From Bacteroidaceae bacterium (GTDB lineage: Bacteria; Bacteroidota; Bacteroidia; Bacteroidales; Bacteroidaceae): a stretch of 64,000 nucleotides of DNA. The DNA is taken from the NCBI GenBank assembly GCA_024398615.1, contig JAKSIU010000007.1:1-64000 (forward strand), read 5' to 3'. A program made the translations under genes and the position numbers. Under the pieces are notes generated by a model that saw nothing but the letters and a program-made list of their open reading frames with translations, ran no database searches and was not told the DNA's origin. Shown in pieces: positions 55,756 to 64,000 of the stretch (position 1 is the stretch's first letter; the number at the start of each line of letters is the position of its first letter).

Positions 55756-57126
55756 TTATCTTTCACCCCAACCCGGATACTGGAATTCACCCTTGTCCCA
55801 ACCCGGGGATATCTTGACGTATGTGGTACGCTGTTTCTCGCGAATCCATTTCTGAAGATACTCGTTCTGCTTGATGTTGGTCACCATGCTGTTGAGAATC
55901 TCAAAATCGTCGGCCATTGTGGCTCTGTGACCCTCCACGCGGCTTTTCAGCTTGACGACCGCACAGGTGACCTTTCCATTGCGGAGCTGGTATACAAAGG
56001 GGTCGGAGATTTCGCCCACGTGCATTCTGTCCACGACCTTGGCAATATCCTGAGGCAGATCCTGCATCTGGAATTTTGATACGCCCAATGAACTTGGGTC
56101 AGGACGGTTGGTCATGAGTCCCTTGTTGTTCTTTGTCTCCTTATCCTGCGAATATTCCAGGACAGCCTTTTCAAAGCTGGTCTTGTCATTACGTATGAGC
56201 TGCGCCACACTGTCCAGATGTTCAAGACATTCGTTGATGCTGGTCATAGGCACACGCGGCTTACGCAGTATGTGACGTACGCGGACCCTGTCGCCCAGTC
56301 TCTCAATAAGCTGTATGATATGGAAGCCGTATTCGGTCTCCACAATCTTCGATACCTTGTTGGGGTCAGTCAGATTGAATGCTACAGCCGCAAACTCCGG
56401 CACCATCTCACCTCTGCCCATGAATCCGCAGTCACCTCCATCCTTGGCCGAACCGGGATCCTCAGAATACAGGAGGGCCAGCGTTGAGAACGGGACTTCG
56501 CCGGACTGGACACGCTCCGAATATTCACGCAAATCGGCTTTTACCAGATCAATCTCTTCCTGCGGTATTACAGGTTCCATTGTGATTATCTGCACCTCGA
56601 CCTGGGTCGGAATTGGCGGAATCTCATCGGGATCCATTTCCTTGAGGTAACGGCGGACATCGGCAGGAGTGACCTTGACCCTTTCCAGGATCTTGCTTCT
56701 GGTACGGCTTACTATTATTTGCTGATAGAGCTGCTCGTACAGGCGGTCCTTGATCTGGGCCGCACTCATTCCCCTGTATTCCTCCAGTTTCTCCTCACTT
56801 CCAAGCTGGTTGACCATATCCTCATAGTAGTACTTGACCTGTTCCTGGACCTCTTCGGGAGTAGCCGTGATACTGTCCAGCTCCGCCTGGTTAAGGAACA
56901 GTTTGTTAACGGCAAGCTGCTCGGGTATGATGCTGTACGGATCGCCGTCAAAACGTTCACCGCGCTGCTGGGCCTCGATTCGGGCCTCTTCCACTTCCGA
57001 CTTGTATATGGCGGCATCGCCGACGACCCAAACCACCTCGTCTATGACATTATTCTGGGCCGATGACTTCCCTGCCGGCAGAAGCAGAGTCAGTACTGCC
57101 AGAATCAGTAATCTATTTCTGTTCAT
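55756..57126 (-). CDS. surA: SurA-type periplasmic chaperone/peptidyl-prolyl isomerase
   Basis: This 456-residue protein has a signal peptide, a SurA_N chaperone domain (about 30-160), and two parvulin-type regions (about 175-275, with YSEDPGSAKDGGDCGFMGRGEM, and about 285-390). It should assist folding of outer-membrane proteins in the periplasm. I use Met at 57126; an ATG at 57135 lies further inside the upstream gene. It overlaps the upstream lipoprotein gene by 14 nt. Confidence 0.9.
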   Translation of the reverse strand: MNRNRLLILAVLTLLLPAGKSSAQNNVIDEVVWVVGDAAIYKSEVEEARIEAQQRGERFDGDPYSIIPEQLAVNKLFLNQAELDSITATPEEVQEQVKYYYEDMVNQLGSEEKLEEYRGMSAAQIKDRLYEQLYQQIIVSRTRSKILERVKVTPADVRRYLKEMDPDEIPPIPTQVEVQIITMEPVIPQEEIDLVKADLREYSERVQSGEVPFSTLALLYSEDPGSAKDGGDCGFMGRGEMVPEFAAVAFNLTDPNKVSKIVETEYGFHIIQLIERLGDRVRVRHILRKPRVPMTSINECLEHLDSVAQLIRNDKTSFEKAVLEYSQDKETKNNKGLMTNRPDPSSLGVSKFQMQDLPQDIAKVVDRMHVGEISDPFVYQLRNGKVTCAVVKLKSRVEGHRATMADDFEILNSMVTNIKQNEYLQKWIREKQRTTYVKISPGWDKGEFQYPGWGER

Positions 57127-58021
57127 TATCCTCATTATCCTTTTGGAAAACTATCAAATCATTATCCAGAGCACGCCGGTAAAGGTCCTCCTTGATTGAA
57201 CGCATGTACCCGACCTCATTGCTGTTGACCAGCAGACTGCGAATCCTGTCACTGACGTTATCCAGCGGTGCGATTCCACCCTTGGGAATATACTCGCTGA
57301 CATTGAGCAGATAGACGAATGCGCTGTCGCTGTACTCGAAATGGCCAGCTCCGGCCAGTCTCTTTTCAAGCGGGATGTCATGCTGTGGAAGAAGCACTTC
57401 AATTTCATTCAGACCGCACCAATAGTCATATCTGAATTCACAACGTGCCGAATTCCTGATGCTGAGTTTCTCGATTTCCTCAAAACTCGCATCATCCATA
57501 AGTGTGTACAGCTTCCTGAACCGGCTCAAGTCGCGCGATGCCGAAGGCACCTTCAGGAACAGGCACTTCACCAAAGCCCCCTCAAGTTTGAACAGCTGCT
57601 TATTCTCATTGTAGAAGCTCTCTATTTCGTCATCTGAAATATTGGAAGTGAATTTCTGCTCAATGAGACGTCGCTGATACTCATGCTCGATAAGTGACCT
57701 GCGGTAGTTCTCTACCAGGCGGTCAATATCATGAGTATTCGAAATATTCCTGACCGCATTGCGATAGAACAATATGTCCTGCGCCCAGTTTTTTATGTAT
57801 TGAGCAGCAAACAGTGCGCTGTCCTCACCGGAAAGTCCTATCGGCATTGCCTGATCCAGATCCTCTTCATACAGCACGTCATCACCGATACTGACCAATG
57901 GTGTCTTGCTGTTGTCAAACCAGACATTAACAGCCTTGTGACATGAAACAAGAACTGGCGATAACAGCAATGCTATCGCCATAATGAGCCACGCCGGCCT
58001 GCCTAGTTGTCTGAAAACCAT
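57113..58021 (-). CDS. SurA-like lipoprotein without isomerase domain
   Basis: This 302-residue lipoprotein has a Cys at 27 (LVSC). It has the chaperone-like helical N-domain (LYEEDLDQAM, ISDDEIESFYNENKQLF) and a beta-containing C-terminal part, but no parvulin motif. It is probably a periplasmic chaperone partner of the two flanking isomerases. It is 2 nt after the upstream isomerase gene. Confidence 0.8.
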   Translation of the reverse strand: MVFRQLGRPAWLIMAIALLLSPVLVSCHKAVNVWFDNSKTPLVSIGDDVLYEEDLDQAMPIGLSGEDSALFAAQYIKNWAQDILFYRNAVRNISNTHDIDRLVENYRRSLIEHEYQRRLIEQKFTSNISDDEIESFYNENKQLFKLEGALVKCLFLKVPSASRDLSRFRKLYTLMDDASFEEIEKLSIRNSARCEFRYDYWCGLNEIEVLLPQHDIPLEKRLAGAGHFEYSDSAFVYLLNVSEYIPKGGIAPLDNVSDRIRSLLVNSNEVGYMRSIKEDLYRRALDNDLIVFQKDNEDNEQK

Positions 58022-58023
58022 AA

Positions 58024-59445
58024 TCAGTTACCCAGTTTCCTGAGCTCTTTCTTATTGATCTTGAATTTGTATTTCTTACGCAGTGATTTCACCCATTCCT
58101 TTTCAAGACTGTTCTGGTACTCCTGCGACACCTGGGCAACAACGTCATCCATTGATTCCGGCTTGTCAAGGACACGTCCTATGACATTGGTGTAGGGAAA
58201 GCCCTTCATGGGTTCGAATTCCCCTTCGCCGAAAACCAGACAGTCCACATAAGCGTTCTGTCCTTTCTGGAAAATCCCGGTTTCCTGATTTCCACGCATG
58301 GCACGCACCACTGACTCGCCATGATTGAATGACACGATGGTATCGGACCATTCCAGAACCGGCAGACCACTCACAGCCTGCTCTATCCTGTGGAACACAT
58401 CCTCATCCTTGCAGAAGAATACCATACCCTTGAAGCAGGGCTCCTTGAAACGGAACAGTTTGAGGTGCTCATTGTAGAAGCGTTCCATTCCAGCTTCATC
58501 GTTCATGGCCTTTTCCCAGACTTCACGGTTACTTATCTCAAACAGAAGCAGTCCGTCATGATATTCACGTGATATGTTACGGAACTCCGGAACATAGTCC
58601 TCAAGATTCTCATGCATGAACAGAGTCGCCGAATCAGGGTCGGTTATTCCCCAGTCAAACTGCTCGGAATAATCCAAAGCCTTGTTGGCCATTGCCTGCA
58701 TCATGATTTCCTCCCTTGAATTCATCCATTCATAAATATCATCACGGTTCTCCTCATAGCTTCCAAGTTCCCTATGGGCGAAAACGGCAACAATCATAGG
58801 AGCGCCTTCAAAAATGAAAGGTTCGCTGATGGTACCTTCCTCAAGGCTGAACACGACACGTGCAATATCTTCGGGCAACTGGGAACGTGCCATCCACCCC
58901 ACATCGCCTCCGTTTTTCGCATAATTGTCATTTGAAAAACGCTGTGCAAGTTCGTGGAAATTGCCTTCTGTCCTGAGCACGTTGCGTATGGAGTCAATCA
59001 GAGCGTTGCATCTGACGAATTCTTCAGGACTGGAGTCCTCAGGAATGCGTGAGAGCACCGAAACGAATGACAGTCCGTCCGGACCGACTTCCCGCACTGA
59101 CTGCTCGTAAGAGCCATGCGCAACGGATTCAAGGAATGCGGAATCAAGCATGTAGTCAATTGCCTGCATGTCCCGGTATTCCGTGAACTCGGAAAGGAAG
59201 GATGCTGTTGTATCAATTCCGGCATCAACGGCCGCCTGCACCTTCAGCTTGAAATTGACATACGTTTCAGCATAGTCCAAGACTGACATCTTTTCTTCCG
59301 AATTCCTGTTCTTGTTCAGGAAATACTCGAATTCAGACTGATGGACATCAGTACCGGCCACAGTCATCACTACGGGATCAGAATTGTCAGCCAGGACATT
59401 TGTCCCCAAAAGGGCCAGAGCCAGAAACGGGACTATCTTATTCAT
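58024..59445 (-). CDS. PpiC/parvulin-type periplasmic isomerase
   Basis: This 473-residue protein has a signal peptide (to about 19), a SurA-like N-domain (FEYFLNKNRN; YAETYVNFKLKVQAA, typical of the family), a parvulin region near 155-235 (RFSNDNYAKNGGDVGWM) and a long C-terminal part with a second chaperone-like segment. It is probably a chaperone for outer-membrane or T9SS proteins. It is the first of three such genes in a row and follows guaB by 25 nt. Confidence 0.86.
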   Translation of the reverse strand: MNKIVPFLALALLGTNVLADNSDPVVMTVAGTDVHQSEFEYFLNKNRNSEEKMSVLDYAETYVNFKLKVQAAVDAGIDTTASFLSEFTEYRDMQAIDYMLDSAFLESVAHGSYEQSVREVGPDGLSFVSVLSRIPEDSSPEEFVRCNALIDSIRNVLRTEGNFHELAQRFSNDNYAKNGGDVGWMARSQLPEDIARVVFSLEEGTISEPFIFEGAPMIVAVFAHRELGSYEENRDDIYEWMNSREEIMMQAMANKALDYSEQFDWGITDPDSATLFMHENLEDYVPEFRNISREYHDGLLLFEISNREVWEKAMNDEAGMERFYNEHLKLFRFKEPCFKGMVFFCKDEDVFHRIEQAVSGLPVLEWSDTIVSFNHGESVVRAMRGNQETGIFQKGQNAYVDCLVFGEGEFEPMKGFPYTNVIGRVLDKPESMDDVVAQVSQEYQNSLEKEWVKSLRKKYKFKINKKELRKLGN

Positions 59446-59470
59446 TGACGGATTTCAAAAAAAGTTCTTA

Positions 59471-60946
59471 TTATTCACTGCGGCTGTAGTTCGGAGCCTC
59501 GCTTGTAATGGCAACATCGTGAGGATGGCTCTCACTCATGCCGGCATTGGTGATTCTGACAAAACGGGCCTTGTGAAGTTCTTCGATATTCGGAGCTCCG
59601 CAGTAACCCATGCCTGAACGGAGACCGCCGGCAAGCTGATATACCACTTCGTACAGAGTGCCCTTGTACGGTACACGGGCGGCAATGCCTTCCGGAACAA
59701 GTTTCCTGGTATCCTTGGTATCGGCCTGGAAATAACGGTCCTTCGAACCGTTCTCCATTGCTTCGAGCGATCCCATGCCACGATAAGACTTGAACTTCCT
59801 TCCATTGAAGATGATGGTCTCGCCTGGAGACTCCTCGGTTCCTGCCACAAGTGAGCCGAACATTACGCTGTCGCCACCTGCGGCAAGTGCCTTGACGACA
59901 TCGCCCGAATAGCGCAGTCCGCCATCGGCAATGATTGGAACACCGGTACCCTTGATTGCCGAATACACGTCATATACTGCGGAAACCTGAGGAACGCCGA
60001 TACCGGCAATGATGCGGGTCGTGCAGATTGAGCCAGGTCCCATACCGACCTTGACGGCATCGGCTCCAGCCTCAACCAGCATTTTTGCTGCAGCGCCCGT
60101 GGCAATGTTTCCTACGACAATGTCGATGTCCTTGAAGCTGGCCTTGGCTTCCTTGAGCTTGGCAATGACTGACTTGGTATGACCGTGTGCGGTGTCAATG
60201 ACAATGGCATCGGCTCCGGCCTCGACGAGTGCCTCCATGCGGTCAAGCGTATCGACGGTCACGCCCACACCGGCGGCAACGCGCAGACGGCCCTTGCTGT
60301 CCTTGCAGGCCATTGGCTTGTCCTTGGCCTTGGTGATATCCTTGTAGGTGATAAGGCCGATGAGCTTGCCGTGATTGTCAACCACCGGCAGCTTCTCGAT
60401 CTTGTTTTCCTGCAGTATCTGAGCTGCAGCCTCCATGTCAACCTGCTGATATGTAGTAACCAGATTCTCCTTTGTCATGACGTCTTCAATCCTGACATCA
60501 AAGTTACGCTGGAATCTGAGATCACGGTTTGTGACAATACCGCACAGGGTGCCGTCATCCTCAACGACAGGAATACCTCCAATATGGTATTCGGCCATGA
60601 GAGCGAGCGCGTCGCGGATAGTGTTTGCACGATGGATTGTAACCGGATCATATATCATTCCGTTCTCGGCACGCTTCACGATTGCCACCTGACGGGCCTG
60701 TTCGGCTATGGGCATATTCTTGTGAATGACGCCGATGCCACCCTCGCGGGCAATGGCAATGGCCATACGTGACTCGGTAACGGTGTCCATGGCGGCCGTC
60801 ACGAAAGGAATGTTTAGAGTGATGTTGCGTGAAAACCTTGTCTTCAGGTTGATGTCGCGCGGCAGTACTTCAGAATATGCCGGAATGAGCAGGACATCAT
60901 CAAATGTAAGGCCTTCCATGGCCACTCTATCTTCAATAAATGACAT
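59471..60946 (-). CDS. guaB: IMP dehydrogenase
   Basis: This 491-residue enzyme oxidises IMP to XMP, the first step to GMP. It has the barrel with the CBS pair inserted (about 97-210), the catalytic Cys at about 309 in GPGSICTTR, and the flap region RGMGSLEAM. The start [20 protein letters not shown] is typical. It follows recQ by 16 nt. purB, in the AMP branch, lies elsewhere in this window. Confidence 0.97.
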   Translation of the reverse strand: MSFIEDRVAMEGLTFDDVLLIPAYSEVLPRDINLKTRFSRNITLNIPFVTAAMDTVTESRMAIAIAREGGIGVIHKNMPIAEQARQVAIVKRAENGMIYDPVTIHRANTIRDALALMAEYHIGGIPVVEDDGTLCGIVTNRDLRFQRNFDVRIEDVMTKENLVTTYQQVDMEAAAQILQENKIEKLPVVDNHGKLIGLITYKDITKAKDKPMACKDSKGRLRVAAGVGVTVDTLDRMEALVEAGADAIVIDTAHGHTKSVIAKLKEAKASFKDIDIVVGNIATGAAAKMLVEAGADAVKVGMGPGSICTTRIIAGIGVPQVSAVYDVYSAIKGTGVPIIADGGLRYSGDVVKALAAGGDSVMFGSLVAGTEESPGETIIFNGRKFKSYRGMGSLEAMENGSKDRYFQADTKDTRKLVPEGIAARVPYKGTLYEVVYQLAGGLRSGMGYCGAPNIEELHKARFVRITNAGMSESHPHDVAITSEAPNYSRSE

Positions 60947-60962
60947 AATATTTGGTTTTTGT

Positions 60963-63146
60963 TTAATTTCCCATTTCTGATATGAACTTGATTCTCACAA
61001 GTCTGATTTCCTCTTCAGAATAATCGTCTCCGAGTTCGTCAAGAGCATCATCGACAGAATCGCTCTCCGACTCCTTGAAATAGTCATATATATCCATCCA
61101 GCGGTCCTCATCCATGACATTTTCCACGAAATAGTCAATGTTGAGCTTGGTGCCGGAATAGACTATGGCCTCAATTTCCGTGAGCAGTTCGTCAAAGTCA
61201 ATGCCCTTGCTTATGGCGATGTCATCAAGAGCGACCTTCATGTCAATGCTCTGGATTATGCTTACCTTGAGCTTGGACTTGTTGGCCACCGTCTTGACAC
61301 GCATGTCCTCGGGACGTTCAATCTCATTCTCCTCGACATGACGCTTGATCAGGTCTATGAACTCCTGACCGTAACGCTTTGCCTTGCCGGCTCCCACTCC
61401 CGGTATGTTCTGGAGTTCCTCTATGGTCACAGGATATGTGGTTGCCATAGCTTCGAGCGACGGATCCTGGAATATCACATAAGGAGGCAGCTGCAGATGC
61501 TTGGAAAGCTTCTTCCTCAGATCCTTGAGCATCGAGTACAGCTCCGGATCCACGGCAAACGAACCGCCGCCGCGCATCGGACCTTCAGCCTCTTCATCCT
61601 CAAATTCGTTGTCCTTGACAATATAGAACTTGGACGGTTTATCCAGGAACTTCTGGCCTTCTGGCGTAACCTTGAGAAGTCCGTAGTTCTCAACATCCTT
61701 ACGCAGATATCCGGCAATGAGTGCCTGACGGATTACGGCGTTCCATGTCTTGTCATCCTCGTCACTGCCGGAACCGAACACATCCAGATCATCATGCATA
61801 TGGTCTGTTATGGCCGATGTCTCCTTGCCCAGAAGCAGGTCGACAATGTAATCGGACTTGAAGTTCTCCTTCACAGCGAGGATTGCTTCCAATACGGTCT
61901 CCAACAGCTGGCCGGCCTCGATCTTCTTCTTGGGATTCAGACAGTTGTCGCAGTTGCCGCAGTTGTCAGTGTCATAATTCTCGCCGAAATAATGAAGCAG
62001 AAGCTTGCGGCGGCATACTGACGATTCACAGTATGCTGTAGTCTCCTGAAGGAGCTGGCGGCCTATGTCCTGCTCGGCAAGAGGCTTGCCGTCAAGGAAC
62101 TTCTCCAGCTTCTGCACATCCTTACTGCTGTAGAAGGCAATGCACTGGCCTTCGCCACCGTCACGGCCCGCACGTCCCGTTTCCTGATAATAGCCCTCAA
62201 GACTCTTCGGTATGTCATAGTGGATTACATATCTGACATCGGGCTTGTCAATACCCATGCCGAATGCGATTGTGGCGACTATGACATCAATTTTCTCCAT
62301 GATGAAGGCGTCCTGAGTCTTGGAACGAGCGCTTGCCTCCATTCCGGCATGATATGCCATTGCCGATATCTCATTGGCCTGAAGTATCTCGGCAAGTTCC
62401 TCAACCTTCTTGCGGGCAAGGCAGTAGATGATGCCAGACTTGCCGGGATTGGCCTTGATGAAACGGATTATGTCCTTATCTATGCTCTTCGTCTTGGGCC
62501 TTACCTCATAATACAGATTGGGGCGGTTGAACGATGATTTGAAATCGACCGCATTCGGTATTCCCAGACTCTTCTTGATGTCGTCCCTTACCTTGTTCGT
62601 GGCAGTGGCGGTAAGAGCTATGACCGGTGCCTGACCGATTTCATTGATTATGGGTCTGATCCTACGATATTCAGGACGGAAGTCATGTCCCCATTCCGAG
62701 ATGCAGTGGGCTTCGTCTATGGCGTAGAATGATATATTTATCTTTTTGAGAAACTCGACGTTCTCTTCCTTTGTCAACGATTCGGGGGCTACATAAAGCA
62801 GCTTTGTCTTACCTTGAAGAATGTCGTTCTTGACCAGATCAATAGACGAACGGTTAAGCGATGAGTTTATGAAATGCGCCAGCCCATCCTCTTCACTGAG
62901 GTTGCGCATGGCGTCGACCTGATTCTTCATTAGGGCGATGAGAGGGGATATCACTATTGCAGTACCCTCCATAAGCAAAGCCGGCAACTGGTAGCACAGG
63001 GACTTTCCTCCACCGGTAGGCATAAGGACAAACGTATCCTTCCCGGACATCAGGTTTCGTATAATCGCTTCCTGATCGCCCTTGAAAGTATCAAAGCCGA
63101 AATGCTGCTTCAATGCCTCGAACAGATTCATATCACTTTGTGACAT
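60963..63146 (-). CDS. recQ: ATP-dependent DNA helicase RecQ
   Basis: This is a RecQ helicase of 727 residues from the ATG at 63146 (738 from 63179). Motifs: Walker [19 protein letters not shown] box ([18 protein letters not shown]), a helicase C domain with [10 protein letters not shown], the four-Cys zinc site (CESSVCRR...CGNCDNC), the winged helix and an HRDC domain (near 530-610). A charged tail follows. The start is uncertain; Met 12 fits the family better. It follows clpX, as in many Bacteroidota. Confidence 0.95.
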   Translation of the reverse strand: MSQSDMNLFEALKQHFGFDTFKGDQEAIIRNLMSGKDTFVLMPTGGGKSLCYQLPALLMEGTAIVISPLIALMKNQVDAMRNLSEEDGLAHFINSSLNRSSIDLVKNDILQGKTKLLYVAPESLTKEENVEFLKKINISFYAIDEAHCISEWGHDFRPEYRRIRPIINEIGQAPVIALTATATNKVRDDIKKSLGIPNAVDFKSSFNRPNLYYEVRPKTKSIDKDIIRFIKANPGKSGIIYCLARKKVEELAEILQANEISAMAYHAGMEASARSKTQDAFIMEKIDVIVATIAFGMGIDKPDVRYVIHYDIPKSLEGYYQETGRAGRDGGEGQCIAFYSSKDVQKLEKFLDGKPLAEQDIGRQLLQETTAYCESSVCRRKLLLHYFGENYDTDNCGNCDNCLNPKKKIEAGQLLETVLEAILAVKENFKSDYIVDLLLGKETSAITDHMHDDLDVFGSGSDEDDKTWNAVIRQALIAGYLRKDVENYGLLKVTPEGQKFLDKPSKFYIVKDNEFEDEEAEGPMRGGGSFAVDPELYSMLKDLRKKLSKHLQLPPYVIFQDPSLEAMATTYPVTIEELQNIPGVGAGKAKRYGQEFIDLIKRHVEENEIERPEDMRVKTVANKSKLKVSIIQSIDMKVALDDIAISKGIDFDELLTEIEAIVYSGTKLNIDYFVENVMDEDRWMDIYDYFKESESDSVDDALDELGDDYSEEEIRLVRIKFISEMGN

Positions 63147-63195
63147 ATTGCTCCATTGAATAAAAAACTTGTTTTCCACCTGTTGGGATAGAAAA

Positions 63196-63203
63196 CAAAG
63201 TTA
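63196..63203 (-). promoter_or_regulatory. -7 promoter element of recQ
   Basis: The minus strand reads TAACTTTG, with a TTG about 21 nt upstream (63225-63227). The predicted leader is about 43 nt to the ATG at 63146 or 10 nt to that at 63179. Confidence 0.5.
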
Positions 63204-63265
63204 AGTACAAGGAAAGCACTCCTGCAAGTTTTTTTGGTTAAAATAACACCTATAACTCAAAAATT

Positions 63266-64000
63266 TCAAGAGTTTTCAAAAACCGCGCCATCGGCCTTGT
63301 CCAGTTGGGCGCGGGCATAGTCCAAAGTCACGCGGAATGATTTCCTGGAAGATGACGGGATTTCAAACATCGCGTCAATCATTATGGTCTCGACAATAGA
63401 CCTCAGGCCTCTGGCACCCAGTTTGAACTCAATGGCCTTGTCCACTATGAAATCAAGCGTTTCAGGAGCGAACGTCAGTTTCACTCCATCTATTGCGAAC
63501 AGTTTCTCGTACTGTCTGACTATAGAGTTCTTGGGTTCGGTCAGAATATTCCTCAATGCGGCTCGGTCAAGCGGCTCAAGACTGGTCACTACCGGCAGAC
63601 GGCCTATTATTTCCGGAATAAGTCCGAATGATTTCAGATCCTGCGGAGAAACGTACTTCATCAGGTTCTTCATATCGACCTGCCCGCGGAGTGCGGTAGA
63701 ATCGAAGCCGACCACCTGCGTATTGAGACGGTTGGCAATCTTGCGCTCTATGCCGTCAAAGGCTCCGCCGCAGATGAACAGGATATTCTTGGTGTCGACC
63801 TGGATGAACTTCTGTTCCGGATGTTTGCGTCCGCCCTGTGGGGGAACATTGACCACCGACCCCTCAAGAAGCTTGAGCAGTCCCTGCTGTACGCCCTCGC
63901 CTGAAACGTCTCTGGTTATTGAAGGATTGTCGCTCTTACGTGCAATCTTGTCAATCTCATCAATGAACACGATTCCGCGCTGGGCAGCCTGGACATCGTA
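63266..64000 (-). CDS. clpX: ATP-dependent Clp protease ATP-binding subunit ClpX (C-terminal part)
   Basis: The gene runs off the window edge; 244 residues are visible. They include Walker B (VFIDEIDK), sensor and pore-region sequence ([16 protein letters not shown]), the GGRKHP segment, the IGF-type ClpP-binding loop region ([11 protein letters not shown]) and the C-terminal small domain ([10 protein letters not shown]). ClpX unfolds substrates for the ClpP protease. Its stop lies about 120 bp before the recQ start. Confidence 0.95.
   Translation of the reverse strand, partial: YDVQAAQRGIVFIDEIDKIARKSDNPSITRDVSGEGVQQGLLKLLEGSVVNVPPQGGRKHPEQKFIQVDTKNILFICGGAFDGIERKIANRLNTQVVGFDSTALRGQVDMKNLMKYVSPQDLKSFGLIPEIIGRLPVVTSLEPLDRAALRNILTEPKNSIVRQYEKLFAIDGVKLTFAPETLDFIVDKAIEFKLGARGLRSIVETIMIDAMFEIPSSSRKSFRVTLDYARAQLDKADGAVFENS

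Noticed and set aside
63251..63271. Terminator after clpX
   Set aside because: Only a weak AACTC/GAGTT pairing without a T run is seen.

Overview
The window is chromosomal core sequence of a Bacteroidota bacterium, most likely of the order Bacteroidales. The evidence is the type IX secretion genes sprA, porU and porV, an N-succinylornithine carbamoyltransferase (a Bacteroidota arginine-pathway enzyme), several Bacteroidota-restricted families (DUF4290, an OstA-like LptA protein, SurA-like lipoproteins), and repeated promoter elements of the Bacteroidota type TAnnTTTG, sometimes with an upstream TTTG about 19 nt away. I cannot name the genus. No phage, integrase, IS element or CRISPR array is visible.

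Layout. 1-2.3 kb: end of an unknown gene, then ddh and an in-frame DUF2007/succinylornithine carbamoyltransferase fusion (minus strand). 2.4-10.2 kb: ruvA and the giant T9SS translocon gene sprA (plus). 10.2-12.3 kb: nadD, gmk, yicC (minus). 12.3-19.1 kb: a compact plus-strand operon, tsaB - DUF4290 - murA - rimM - M23 envelope peptidase - dxr - rseP. 19.1-28.9 kb (minus): a lipoprotein, a shrunken GH3-like lipoprotein and cca; then ispF, porV, porU and a FAH-family gene. 28.9-30.8 kb: a SUI1-like factor (plus) and an M28 peptidase fused to an outer-membrane barrel (minus). 30.9-33.9 kb: tsf, rpsB, rpsI, rplM (minus) with two structured leaders. 34-35.5 kb: two membrane genes (plus). 35.5-35.95 kb: a gap with a 190-bp hairpin element. 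35.95-40.2 kb: asnS, an rluB-like pseudouridine synthase with a repetitive tail, and purB (minus). 40.5-45.6 kb: MFS transporter, HAD phosphatase, nucleoside-recognition membrane protein, POT transporter and a small membrane protein (plus). 45.6-47.3 kb: Rpn-family protein with 57-bp tandem repeats and a thioesterase (minus). 47.4-50.6 kb: DUF1648 protein followed by a DNA-damage cassette (Y-family polymerase, YolD-fragment/Nudix fusion, SprT-like). 50.7-64 kb (minus): tRNA-Val, trpS, mutL, a small membrane protein, an OstA-like protein, three SurA/PpiC-type chaperones, guaB, recQ and partial clpX.

How the parts fit. Much of the window concerns the cell envelope. SprA is the T9SS outer-membrane channel, PorV the shuttle and PorU the sortase. 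The SurA/PpiC trio and the OstA-like protein serve outer-membrane protein and LPS assembly. MurA, the M23 peptidase and Ddh serve peptidoglycan, and Dxr and IspF the MEP isoprenoid pathway. A second theme is genome maintenance (RuvA, MutL, RecQ, Y-family polymerase, Nudix, SprT-like), and a third is translation (S2, S9, L13, EF-Ts, RimM, TsaB, AsnRS, TrpRS, CCA transferase, tRNA-Val without encoded CCA).

Most unusual items: the DUF2007-carbamoyltransferase fusion, the YolD-fragment/Nudix fusion inside a damage-tolerance operon, a GH3-like lipoprotein without visible catalytic residues, the M28-barrel fusion, a 190-bp intergenic hairpin with a decayed second copy about 4.5 kb away, and an rplM leader with hairpins and a 21-codon upstream ORF.
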